Assembly (NCBI RefSeq): GCF_005490785.1
Contig: NZ_CP027295.1
Span: forward strand, 2,046,001 to 2,110,000
Origin: Brachybacterium sp. SGAir0954
GTDB taxonomy: Bacteria > Actinomycetota > Actinomycetes > Actinomycetales > Dermabacteraceae
Direction of reading: 5' to 3'
Length of the DNA stretch: 64,000 nt
The stretch's first letter is position 1. Each line of letters begins with the position of its first letter. The position numbers and the translations under genes were made by a program. This document shows, in pieces, positions 56,704-64,000 of the stretch. The notes beneath the pieces were generated by a model, which had not been told where the DNA came from, ran no database searches, and was given only the letters and a program-made list of their open reading frames with translations.

Positions 56704-56880
56704 GTTCGTCCAATTGATGCTCAGGGTGGACTTGTTGACGACGGAGTACGTCGTGCAATAGAGGTCCGCCTGCGGTGAGAGCTCGTCAGGGTCTACAGCC
56801 TGCGCCGTCGATTCCTCCCTCCGGCACGGCGATCCGCTGGGCCGGCAGACCAGTCGATCAGACGCTGCGAGGACTCCCGC

Positions 56881-58506
56881 TCACGCCCCGAGTGCGGCCT
56901 CGTAGCGCTCGAGCGCGATCTCGGCGACGAGCTCGTGGTCGCCGAGGGGCGCGGCGACGACGTCGGCCCCGGCGCCGGAGACCAGGTCATGGAAGTGACC
57001 GGGGGCGAGCACGTAGCTCGCGACGACGACCCGGCCGCCCTTCGGCAGCCCCTCGCGCGCCGCGGCCACGGCAGCTGGGACCGACGGCGTCGCCGCATAC
57101 GCGAACCCGACGGTGGCCTCTCGGCCGAGCCTCGCTGAGAGCAGGCGCGCCATCTCCTCGACCTGCGCGACCCCCTCGGGATCCCGCGTGCCGGACCCGG
57201 CCATCACGACGGCGTCGCCGTCGCGCAGACCTGCCTCGTCGAGACGCTGCGCCATCACCTCGGCGAGCCGAGGGTCGGGGCCGAGCGGTCCGGCGGCCGT
57301 CGCGGCGCGCCCCGCGACCGCCCCGCCGATGTCGTCCTTCACGTGATAGCCGACGGAGAGCAGCAGCGGCACGACCACGGCCTGCACCGTCTCCGCCTCT
57401 CGGGTGCGCATCTCGGCGAGCTCCGCATGGGCGGCGACCACGGCCGGGACGTCGGGGGCCTGCACGTCCACGAACGCCTCACGCACGGGACCCGGGGCCT
57501 GTGCGGCGATCCGGGTCAGCAGGGCGCGCAGCACGTCGCGGCCCTCACGGGAGCGCGTGCCGTGGGAGCAGCCGATCAGCACCGGCGCCGTGCCGGGAGC
57601 GGCGGGGGCCGGGAGACCGTCGGCGGTCAGGCCTTCGGCGATCTCCGCACCCTCCGCGAGGGCCTCGCGCCCCGCGCCGTGCGCCGGGACGTCGGCCGCG
57701 GCGGCGAGTTCCTCCGGGTGCAGGAAGCCGTCCGCGGCGGTGCGCCCCACCACGATCACCGCGGGATGCCCGATGCCGGCGTCCGCGACGACCTGCTCGA
57801 TGTCGGCGAGGGTGCCGCGCACCGTCCGCTGGGTCGGGAGGGTCGCCTCTTGCACCACGGCGACCGGTGTCGCGGGGGAGATGCCGTTCAGCAGCGCCTG
57901 GGCGACGAGCCGCGGCAGCCACCCGACGCCCATCATCAGCACGGTCGTGGTGCCGGGATCGGCGAGGGCCGCGAGGTCCGCGGGGCCGAGGTCGCCGTGG
58001 GCGTTGACGATGTGCACGGCGACGGCGGTGCCCCGCTGGGTGACGGGCACGTCGCCGGCGGCGGGGCCGGCCAGGGCCGAGGTCACGCCCGGCACGACCA
58101 TCACGTCGATCCCGGCGGCGCGGCAGGCGAGGACCTCCTCGCCGCCGCGGCCCAGAACGAACGGATCCCCGCCCTTGAGGCGCACCACGCGGCGCCCGTC
58201 CTGTGCGAGCCGCACGAGCAGCGCCCCGATCGCCTCCTGGGAGAGGGGGTGCGCGCCGGGCCGCTTGCCGACGTCGATCACCTCGACGTCGTCCGCGAGC
58301 TCATCGAGCAGGGAGCGCGGGCCGAGCCGGTCGGCGACCACCACGTCGGCCTGGCGCAGCAGCGTCAGGCCACGCACCGTGATCAGGTCCCACGCGCCGG
58401 GGCCGCCGCCCACGAGGGCGACGGTCCCGGGCTCGAGGCGGGCCTCGACCAGGCGGGCCTCGACCTGTGGGCCCTCAGCAGGGCGGGACGCGGGCTGCCC
58501 GCTCAC
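56881..58506 (-). CDS. Bifunctional uroporphyrinogen-III C-methyltransferase / sirohydrochlorin chelatase
   Basis: A 541-residue fusion for siroheme synthesis. Residues 28-255 are the SAM-dependent SUMT/CobA domain (VGGGPGAWDLITVRG; VVVADRLGP; RLKGGDPFVLGRGGEE) making precorrin-2. Residues 308-541 are a CbiX-type chelatase with metal/catalytic His315 (IGCSHGTRS) and His388 (LLLSVGYHV); the second half has GSGTRDP instead of a His motif. The precorrin-2 dehydrogenase step (SirC/CysG) is not present in this protein or the window. GTG start overlaps the nirD stop, tying siroheme supply to nitrite reductase. Confidence 0.92.
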   Translation of the reverse strand: MSGQPASRPAEGPQVEARLVEARLEPGTVALVGGGPGAWDLITVRGLTLLRQADVVVADRLGPRSLLDELADDVEVIDVGKRPGAHPLSQEAIGALLVRLAQDGRRVVRLKGGDPFVLGRGGEEVLACRAAGIDVMVVPGVTSALAGPAAGDVPVTQRGTAVAVHIVNAHGDLGPADLAALADPGTTTVLMMGVGWLPRLVAQALLNGISPATPVAVVQEATLPTQRTVRGTLADIEQVVADAGIGHPAVIVVGRTAADGFLHPEELAAAADVPAHGAGREALAEGAEIAEGLTADGLPAPAAPGTAPVLIGCSHGTRSREGRDVLRALLTRIAAQAPGPVREAFVDVQAPDVPAVVAAHAELAEMRTREAETVQAVVVPLLLSVGYHVKDDIGGAVAGRAATAAGPLGPDPRLAEVMAQRLDEAGLRDGDAVVMAGSGTRDPEGVAQVEEMARLLSARLGREATVGFAYAATPSVPAAVAAAREGLPKGGRVVVASYVLAPGHFHDLVSGAGADVVAAPLGDHELVAEIALERYEAALGA

Positions 58507-58919
58507 GCCTCGTCGTCCTGCGACCCTGTGCCCGGGCGCGGGGCGGTGGCGACGTGCACCTGACCGTCGCGGACCTCGACGTCGAACACCCGGATCGGCT
58601 TCTTCGCACCGCCGCCGGCATCGATGACGGCCCCCGTCGAGAGGTCCCAGGTCTGCTTGTACATGGGGGAGGACAGGGTGGGGACGAGCCTCTCCGCGTC
58701 CTCGCCCTCGGCCGTGAGCCGGTGGGTGCCGACCAGGCCGCGGGAGAGGACGTTCGATCCCGAGTAGGGGTCGTGCTGCTGGACGGCGTGCACGCTGCCG
58801 TCGTCCAGCAGGAACACCGCGATCTGGGTGCCGTCCGGCAGCAGCGCGGCCGAGCCCCGCTCCGGGGTCAGGGCCTCGAGCGGGCAGATCGCCACGAGGG
58901 AGTCGGCGGGGGCGGTCAT
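58503..58919 (-). CDS. nirD: Nitrite reductase small subunit NirD
   Basis: A 138-residue Rieske-fold protein of the NirD type (AICPLEALTPERGSAALLPD; VHAVQQHDPYSGSNVLSRG; SPMYKQTWDLSTG). The Rieske Cys/His cluster ligands are absent, as usual for NirD. It overlaps the nirB stop by one base (TGATG) and the CobA-CbiX GTG on the other side. Confidence 0.93.
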   Translation of the reverse strand: MTAPADSLVAICPLEALTPERGSAALLPDGTQIAVFLLDDGSVHAVQQHDPYSGSNVLSRGLVGTHRLTAEGEDAERLVPTLSSPMYKQTWDLSTGAVIDAGGGAKKPIRVFDVEVRDGQVHVATAPRPGTGSQDDEA

Positions 58920-61594
58920 CACTGGTCCTCCTGCGAGAGTTGGGCGGCGCCCGCGAGGGCGTGCTCCTTCGCCGCGAGCGGCGTCGGGAAGGTGTCGGCC
59001 GGATCGTCCTCGGAGCGCGCCGGGCGGATCTGCTCGCGCTCGATCACGTAGCGCAGGCTCTTGTCGTGCAGGTCCGGGGCGTTGATGAACGACACGAACT
59101 TGGCGCGGCGCTCCGGGTCGTTGACCGCCTCGGCCCACTCGTCGACGTACGAGTCGGCGTGGCGCTGCATCGCGGCCTCGAGCTCCTCGCCGATGCCGAG
59201 GGAGTCCTCGACGACCACGCGTCGCAGCTCGGCGATGCCGCCCGGGTACTCCTCGACCCAGCGGGCGGTCCGCTGGAGCTTGTCCGCCTCGCGGATGTAG
59301 AGGATCAGGAAGCGGTCGATGCAGCGCTGCAGCGTCTCGTCGTCGAGATCCTCGACGAGCAGCTGGGCGTGCGCGGGCTGGGCGCCTCCGTTGCCGCCGA
59401 CGTACAGGTTCCAGCCGCGGTGCGTCGCGATCACGCCGACGTCCTTCGCCTGGGCCTCGGCGCATTCGCGGGCGCAGCCGGAGACGCCGATCTTCAGCTT
59501 GTGCGGGGAGCGCAGGCCGCGGTAGCGGGCTTCGAGGCGGGCGGCCATCGCGGTCGAGTCTCCGACGCCGAAGCGGCACCAGTTCGTGCCGAGGCACGAC
59601 TTCACCATGCGCAGCGACTTGCCGTAGGCGTGGCCGGACTGGAACCCGGCTGCGACGAGGCGCTCCCAGATCTCGGGCAGCTGCTCGAGGCGCGCCCCGA
59701 ACATGCCGATCCGCTGGGCGCCGTTGACCTTCACGTACAGGCCGTAGTCCTTCGCGACCTGCGCGAAGACGAGCAGCTTCTCCGGGGTGACCTCGCCGGC
59801 GGGCATCGCGGGGATGACCGAGTATGTGCCGTCCTTCTGAATGTTCGCCATGACGTGGTCGTTCGTGTCCTGGAGCGAGCCGAGCTGGCGGCCGACGGGG
59901 TTGTGCCGCTTGCCCGCGAGCGCGCCGAGCGAGGACAGGATCGAGGCGACCGTCGGGCGGCACACCGCGCAGCCGCGCCCCGCCCCGGTGCCGTGCGCGG
60001 CGACGACCTCGGTGAACGTCTCCTGGCCGCCCTCCTCGACGAGCTTGTACAGCTCGGCGCGGGAGTGGTCGAAGTGCTCGCACAGGGCGCGGGAGACCTC
60101 GATGCCGCTCTTCGCGAGCTCCTGGTTCAGGATCTTCGTGAGGGTGGGGACGCACGAGCCGCAGACGGTGCCGGCGGTCGTGCACTCCTTGATCGCGCCG
60201 ACGGTGTGGCAGCCCTGCTCGTTGACCGAGTGGCGCACGGCACCCGCGGCGATGTTGTTGCACGAGCAGACGACGGCGTCGTCCGGCAGCTCGGCGCCCG
60301 CGAGCGCGTCGCCGCCGCCCTCGGGGGCGATCACGGCCGACGGGTCCGCCCCGAGGGCGCGCCCGGTCAGCGGCCGCAGCTGCGAGTACAGGGAGATGTC
60401 GCCGACGAACACGCCGCCGAGCAGCGTCGTCGCGTCGTCGCTCAGGACGAGCTTGCGGTACTGGCGGTGCACGGGGTCGACGAAGGACACCTCGAGCGCG
60501 TCCGGGGTCATCGCGTTGACGTCGCCGAAGGCCGCCGCGTCGACGCCGACGCCCTTGAGCTTCGTGCCGCCCTCGCCGCGGCTATGGGTGCGGGTGCCGC
60601 CGAGGAAGCGGTCCACGACGACGTCGGCCATGTCGTTGCCGGGGGCGATGAGTCCCGCGCACACGCCCTCGAACGAGGCGCACTCGCCGATCGCCCAGAT
60701 GTCCGGGTCGGAGGTCTGGCAGCTCTCGCCGACCACGATCCCGCCCCGCTCGCCGACCGCCAGGCCCGCCTCGCGCCCGATCCGGTCGCGGGGGCGGATT
60801 CCGGTCGAGAAGACGACGACGTCCGCGGGCAGCTCGCTGCCGTCGGTCAGCTCGGCGGTGCCGATCGCGCCGTCCGCGGCGGGGCGGAACGCGGTCGCGC
60901 CGACGCCGGTGCGCACGTCGATGCCCTTGTCCTGGATCAGCAGGCGCAGCATCTCGCCGCCGCCGTCGTCGAGCTGGACGGCCATGAGGCGGTCCGCGAA
61001 CTCGACCACGGTCGAGTGGGCGCCGAGGCCCTGCAGCGCGGCCGCGGCCTCGAGGCCGAGCACGCCGCCGCCGACGACGACGCCGCGGACCTCGCGGCCC
61101 AGCGTCTCGCCGCGCTCGGCGACCCAGGCGGCGAGGGACTCGACATCCGCGACCGTGCGGTAGCTGAACGAGCCGGGCAGGTCCTTGCCCTCGGCGCGCG
61201 GCGCCCAGGCCCAGGAGCCGGTCGCGAGCACGAGCCGGTCGTACTCGTGGACGGTGCCGGAGGCGCAGGTGACGGTGTGCGCGGAGCGGTCCAGGGACTC
61301 GGCCTTGTCGCCGGTGACGAGCGTGATGCGGGGGTCGTCCCACACGCCGGTCTCGAGGGACAGGAGGTCCTCGTGGTGATGATCGAACCAGTCCGACAGG
61401 TGCACGCGGTCGTACGGCCGCTGCGGCTCCTCGCCGATCACGGTGAGGGACCAGTCGCCGTCCGGGTCCTCGGCGCGCAGCCGCGCTGCGAGGCGGTGGC
61501 CGGTCATGCCGCCGCCGAGGACGAGGAGGCGGGTGCCGTCCAGCGGTGAGCGCGCACGGACGGGGACGAGGGGCGAGGGAGCGGGGACGGTCAT
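58919..61594 (-). CDS. nirB: Assimilatory nitrite reductase large subunit NirB
   Basis: NAD(P)H-dependent reduction of nitrite to ammonia; 891 residues. Order of domains: FAD/NAD(P)H pyridine-nucleotide-disulfide reductase (about 10-330; LVLGGGMTGHRLA), BFD-type [2Fe-2S] domain (VCSCNNIAAG ... VCGSC), then sulfite/nitrite reductase ferredoxin-like and siroheme/[4Fe-4S] domain with ligands in CLGTNWCRFG and GCARECAEAQ. Start codon after AGGAGA. It is the first gene of nirB-nirD-cobA/cbiX. A role on sulfite is less likely given the NirD partner, although cysDN lie next door. Confidence 0.95.
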   Translation of the reverse strand: MTVPAPSPLVPVRARSPLDGTRLLVLGGGMTGHRLAARLRAEDPDGDWSLTVIGEEPQRPYDRVHLSDWFDHHHEDLLSLETGVWDDPRITLVTGDKAESLDRSAHTVTCASGTVHEYDRLVLATGSWAWAPRAEGKDLPGSFSYRTVADVESLAAWVAERGETLGREVRGVVVGGGVLGLEAAAALQGLGAHSTVVEFADRLMAVQLDDGGGEMLRLLIQDKGIDVRTGVGATAFRPAADGAIGTAELTDGSELPADVVVFSTGIRPRDRIGREAGLAVGERGGIVVGESCQTSDPDIWAIGECASFEGVCAGLIAPGNDMADVVVDRFLGGTRTHSRGEGGTKLKGVGVDAAAFGDVNAMTPDALEVSFVDPVHRQYRKLVLSDDATTLLGGVFVGDISLYSQLRPLTGRALGADPSAVIAPEGGGDALAGAELPDDAVVCSCNNIAAGAVRHSVNEQGCHTVGAIKECTTAGTVCGSCVPTLTKILNQELAKSGIEVSRALCEHFDHSRAELYKLVEEGGQETFTEVVAAHGTGAGRGCAVCRPTVASILSSLGALAGKRHNPVGRQLGSLQDTNDHVMANIQKDGTYSVIPAMPAGEVTPEKLLVFAQVAKDYGLYVKVNGAQRIGMFGARLEQLPEIWERLVAAGFQSGHAYGKSLRMVKSCLGTNWCRFGVGDSTAMAARLEARYRGLRSPHKLKIGVSGCARECAEAQAKDVGVIATHRGWNLYVGGNGGAQPAHAQLLVEDLDDETLQRCIDRFLILYIREADKLQRTARWVEEYPGGIAELRRVVVEDSLGIGEELEAAMQRHADSYVDEWAEAVNDPERRAKFVSFINAPDLHDKSLRYVIEREQIRPARSEDDPADTFPTPLAAKEHALAGAAQLSQEDQ

Positions 61595-61690
61595 GATGAC
61601 GTTCTCCTGGCGGGTCGGCGAGGTGCTGCCGCCATTGTGGACTCCCCCCGGGGCCGCACCGCAGGACTTCCGGCCCTGTTCTCCGTGAAC

Positions 61691-61726
61691 GCTCGCCCGT
61701 CGGACCGGTCGGTCCGACGGGCGAGC
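61691..61726 (-). terminator. Terminator of cysDN
   Basis: A perfect 16-base inverted repeat (61691-61706 with 61711-61726, loop GGTC) begins four bases after the cysN stop on the minus strand, separating the sulfate operon from nirBD. Confidence 0.85.
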
Positions 61727-61729
61727 GGC

Positions 61730-63055
61730 TCAGGCGCGCAGCTCGGCGCCGACCATGCCCGCGGCGAGCGTGGTGCCGCTCTGCGGGTCGATCACGATGA
61801 ACGAGCCGCCTTCGCGGCTCGCGCCGTAGGGCTCGAGGGGGAGGGGCTGGGCGAAGGCCAGCTCGACCCGGACGAGGTCGTTGAGCTCGCCCTGCTCCGC
61901 GGGCACCCGCTCGAGTGCCGCGATGTCGAGCTTCTCGAGGAGCGCGGTGACGCGCGCCTGGACGGTGCTGGTGCCGTGCTTGACGAGCACCCGGGCCCCC
62001 GGGACGAGCGGCTTCTCCGCGAGCCAGCAGAGCACCGCGGTCGTGGACTCCGCCGTGACGGGCAGGTCGCCCCCGGCGATGAGGTCACCGCGCGAGGCGT
62101 CGAGATCGTCGGCCAGGCGCAGGGTCACGGCGATGCCGGCCTCCGCGCGGTCCACGGACTCGGGACCGCGGTCGATGCCGACAACCCGCGTCCTCCGGCC
62201 GGAGCCCGCCACGCCCACCTCGTCGCCCACGGCGATCGAGCCGGAGGTGATGAGGCCCGCGTAGCCGCGGTAGTCCACGTGCGCGGGGTCCACGGCGCCC
62301 TGCTGGGGGCGGATCACGAGCTGCACGGGCAGGCGGAAGGGCCCCTCGCGCAGGTCCTGGCCGCCCGGGAAGGACTCGAGCAGGTCCAGGAGGGTGGGCC
62401 CCGTGTACCAGGGCGTCTTCTCCGACGGGGTCACGACGTTGTCGCCGTGCAGCGCGGAGACGGGCACCACGCGCAGGTCGGCGATCGAGAGGGTCCTCGC
62501 GATCTCCTCGAGCTGGGAGACGACCTCCTCGTGCACCTGCTGGGGGTTCTCGACGAGGTCGATCTTGTTCAGGGCGACGACCAGGTGGGGGACACGCAGC
62601 AGGCCCGCGATCGCGAGGTGCCGGCGCGTCTGCTCGACGACGCCGTTGCGGGCGTCGACGAGGACCGTGACGACGTCCGCCGTGGAGGCGCCGGTGACGG
62701 TGTTGCGCGTGTACTGCACGTGGCCGGGGGTGTCGGCGAGCACGTAGGAGCGGGTCGCCGTCGCGAAGTAGCGGTAGGCGACGTCGATCGTGATGCCCTG
62801 CTCGCGCTCGGCGCGGAGGCCGTCGGTGAGCAGCGCGAGATCGGCGAGCTCGCCCTTCCAGCCGCGCTGACGGCTCGCCGCCTCGACGGAGGCGAGCTGG
62901 TCCGCGAGGACGGACTTCGTGTCGTGCAGGAGCCGGCCGATCAGGGTCGACTTGCCGTCGTCCACGCTGCCGGCGGTCGCGATGCGCAGGAGGGTGGGGC
63001 CGGAGCCGCCCTCGGCGGATCCCGTGGGATCCAGGAGCAGTGATGCGGTGCTCAT
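61730..63055 (-). CDS. cysN: Sulfate adenylyltransferase subunit 1 (GTPase)
   Basis: Regulatory GTPase of ATP sulfurylase, 441 residues. G1 GSVDDGKSTLIGRLL, G3 DTPGH and G4 NKID are present, followed by EF-Tu-like beta-barrel domains. There is no fused APS kinase (CysC) at the C-terminus, unlike the longer CysNC proteins. ATG overlaps the cysD stop by one base (TGATG). Confidence 0.95.
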   Translation of the reverse strand: MSTASLLLDPTGSAEGGSGPTLLRIATAGSVDDGKSTLIGRLLHDTKSVLADQLASVEAASRQRGWKGELADLALLTDGLRAEREQGITIDVAYRYFATATRSYVLADTPGHVQYTRNTVTGASTADVVTVLVDARNGVVEQTRRHLAIAGLLRVPHLVVALNKIDLVENPQQVHEEVVSQLEEIARTLSIADLRVVPVSALHGDNVVTPSEKTPWYTGPTLLDLLESFPGGQDLREGPFRLPVQLVIRPQQGAVDPAHVDYRGYAGLITSGSIAVGDEVGVAGSGRRTRVVGIDRGPESVDRAEAGIAVTLRLADDLDASRGDLIAGGDLPVTAESTTAVLCWLAEKPLVPGARVLVKHGTSTVQARVTALLEKLDIAALERVPAEQGELNDLVRVELAFAQPLPLEPYGASREGGSFIVIDPQSGTTLAAGMVGAELRA

Positions 63056-63984
63056 CAGAAGTAGCCCTCCTTCTTGCGGTCCTCCATGGCGGCCTCGGAG
63101 ATGCGGTCGTCCGCGCGGGTCGCGCCGCGCTCCGAGACGGTGGTCGCCGCGACCTCGGCGAGGACGGCCTCGACGTCCCGGGCCTCGGAGGGGACGGCGC
63201 CGGTGCAGGACACGTCGCCAACGGTGCGGTAGCGCACGGTGCGCACGGAGGTGGCCTCGCCCTCGCGCAGCGGCACGATCTCGCCGGGGGAGAGGAGCAT
63301 GCCGTCGCGCTCGACGACCTCGCGCTCGTGCGCGTAGTACAGGGACGGCAGCTCGATGCCCTCGCGGGCGATGTACCGCCACACGTCGAGCTCGGTCCAG
63401 TTCGACAGCGGGAAGACGCGCACGTGCTCCCCGGGGCGGTGGCGCGTGTTGTAGAGGTGCCACAGCTCGGGACGCTGGTTCTTGGGGTCCCAGTGCCCGA
63501 AGGAGTTGCGCAGGCTCACCACGCGCTCCTTGGCGCGGGCCTTGTCCTCGTCGCGACGGCCGCCGCCGAACACCGCGTCGTGGCGGCCGTCCTCGATGCC
63601 GTCGAGGAGGGGGAGGGTCTGGAGCGGGTTGCGGGTGCCGTCGGCCCGCTCCTCGAGCCGGCCGTCGTCAAGGTAGTCCTGGACCCGCGCGACCTTGAGC
63701 TCGACCCCGAGGCGCTCGACCGTGCGGTCGCGGAACTCGAGGACCTCCGGGAAGTTGTGGCCGGTGTCGACGTGGAGCACGGGGAAGGGCACGGGCGCCG
63801 GCCAGAAGGCCTTCACCGCGAGGTGGAGCATGACCACCGAGTCCTTGCCGCCGGAGAAGAGCATGACGGGGCGCTCGAGCTCCGCGACCACCTCACGGAT
63901 GATGTGGATGCCCTCGCTCTCGAGGGCGTCGAGCAGGGAGGTCGGCGCGCCGAGCTCCTGCGGGGGGCGGGCGACGGTGGTCAT
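63055..63984 (-). CDS. cysD: Sulfate adenylyltransferase subunit 2
   Basis: Catalytic PP-loop subunit of ATP sulfurylase, 309 residues, making APS from sulfate and ATP. The motif LFSGGKDSVVMLHLA, the HVDTGHNFPEV loop and the C-terminal EDRKKEGYF are characteristic. It is preceded by GAGGAGG at the window edge (63985-64000), so the operon probably continues upstream with other sulfate-assimilation genes outside the window. Confidence 0.96.
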   Translation of the reverse strand: MTTVARPPQELGAPTSLLDALESEGIHIIREVVAELERPVMLFSGGKDSVVMLHLAVKAFWPAPVPFPVLHVDTGHNFPEVLEFRDRTVERLGVELKVARVQDYLDDGRLEERADGTRNPLQTLPLLDGIEDGRHDAVFGGGRRDEDKARAKERVVSLRNSFGHWDPKNQRPELWHLYNTRHRPGEHVRVFPLSNWTELDVWRYIAREGIELPSLYYAHEREVVERDGMLLSPGEIVPLREGEATSVRTVRYRTVGDVSCTGAVPSEARDVEAVLAEVAATTVSERGATRADDRISEAAMEDRKKEGYF

Positions 63985-64000
63985 CGGTCCTCCTCGGCGG

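Noticed and set aside
58919..61594. NirB as a sulfite reductase because cysDN is adjacent
   Set aside because: NirB domain order with BFD domain and a NirD partner is specific to nitrite reductase, and a strong terminator separates it from cysDN.

Overview
The window is a 64 kb stretch of a very high-GC actinobacterial chromosome with dense, mostly co-oriented operons, GTG starts, ATGA/GTGA/TGATG gene overlaps and many leaderless -10 boxes (TANNNT six or seven bases before the start codon). The order prfA-prmC-tsaC-wecA-atpI-atpBEFHAGDC-DUF2550-nucS, the GlgE-type glycogen genes, NucS, the large LigA and a desferrioxamine-type siderophore operon point to the Micrococcales; my best guess, from general knowledge only, is a Brachybacterium-like member of the Dermabacteraceae. 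I saw no tRNA, rRNA, CRISPR array, insertion sequence or prophage.

Layout. 1-12.5 kb: translation release (prfA, prmC), tRNA t6A synthesis (tsaC), a lipid-linked sugar transferase, then the complete F1Fo ATP synthase operon and a DUF2550 membrane protein. atpB appears to start at CTG, and its leader carries a 20-base direct repeat. 12.5-17.8 kb: nagA and nucS on the minus strand, then a two-gene membrane protein/Tat-lipoprotein operon and a cysteine-free YbbN-like thioredoxin-TPR protein. 17.8-24.6 kb: a minus-strand glycogen operon, glgX (broken by a one-base deletion in a G run) - glgE - glgB, ending in a perfect 44-base palindrome shared with the convergent gene. 24.8-30.4 kb: a Bat-like operon (MoxR ATPase, DUF58, small membrane protein, two VWA membrane proteins, a TPR-like membrane protein with a Gly/Glu-rich tail). 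It is followed by iscS, mnmA and a cysteine-free MetE-like protein, a tRNA-thiolation block next to ligA.

34.8-43.2 kb: ligA with an unusual insert, a dihydrodipicolinate-synthase-like aldolase, a Tat-exported protein, a RecQ helicase fused to a phosphoribosyltransferase-like domain, a small acidic protein and a GNAT acetyltransferase. 43.3-46.6 kb: gatCAB, the Asp/Glu-tRNA amidotransferase. 46.9-52.3 kb: an iron-regulated siderophore operon. A DtxR/IdeR-type iron box overlaps the promoter of desA (lysine decarboxylase), desB (lysine N-hydroxylase) and a natural DesC-DesD fusion (acyltransferase plus NIS synthetase).

52.3-56.9 kb: the most accessory part. ilvD is flanked on both sides by genes with looser codon use. 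On one side lie a WXG-type secreted protein and an overlapping lipoprotein, which may be a type VII effector/immunity pair. On the other lie a PASTA-like lipoprotein and a secreted-type protein that seems to have lost its signal peptide. 56.9-64 kb: assimilatory sulfur and nitrogen metabolism on the minus strand. cysD-cysN is followed by a strong terminator, then nirB-nirD and a CobA-CbiX fusion that supplies two of the three siroheme steps for the nitrite reductase.

The strongest candidates for something unusual are the DesC-DesD fusion under an iron box, the WXG protein/lipoprotein pair, the glgX frameshift, the CTG start of atpB, the CobA-CbiX and RecQ-phosphoribosyltransferase fusions, and the LigA insert.
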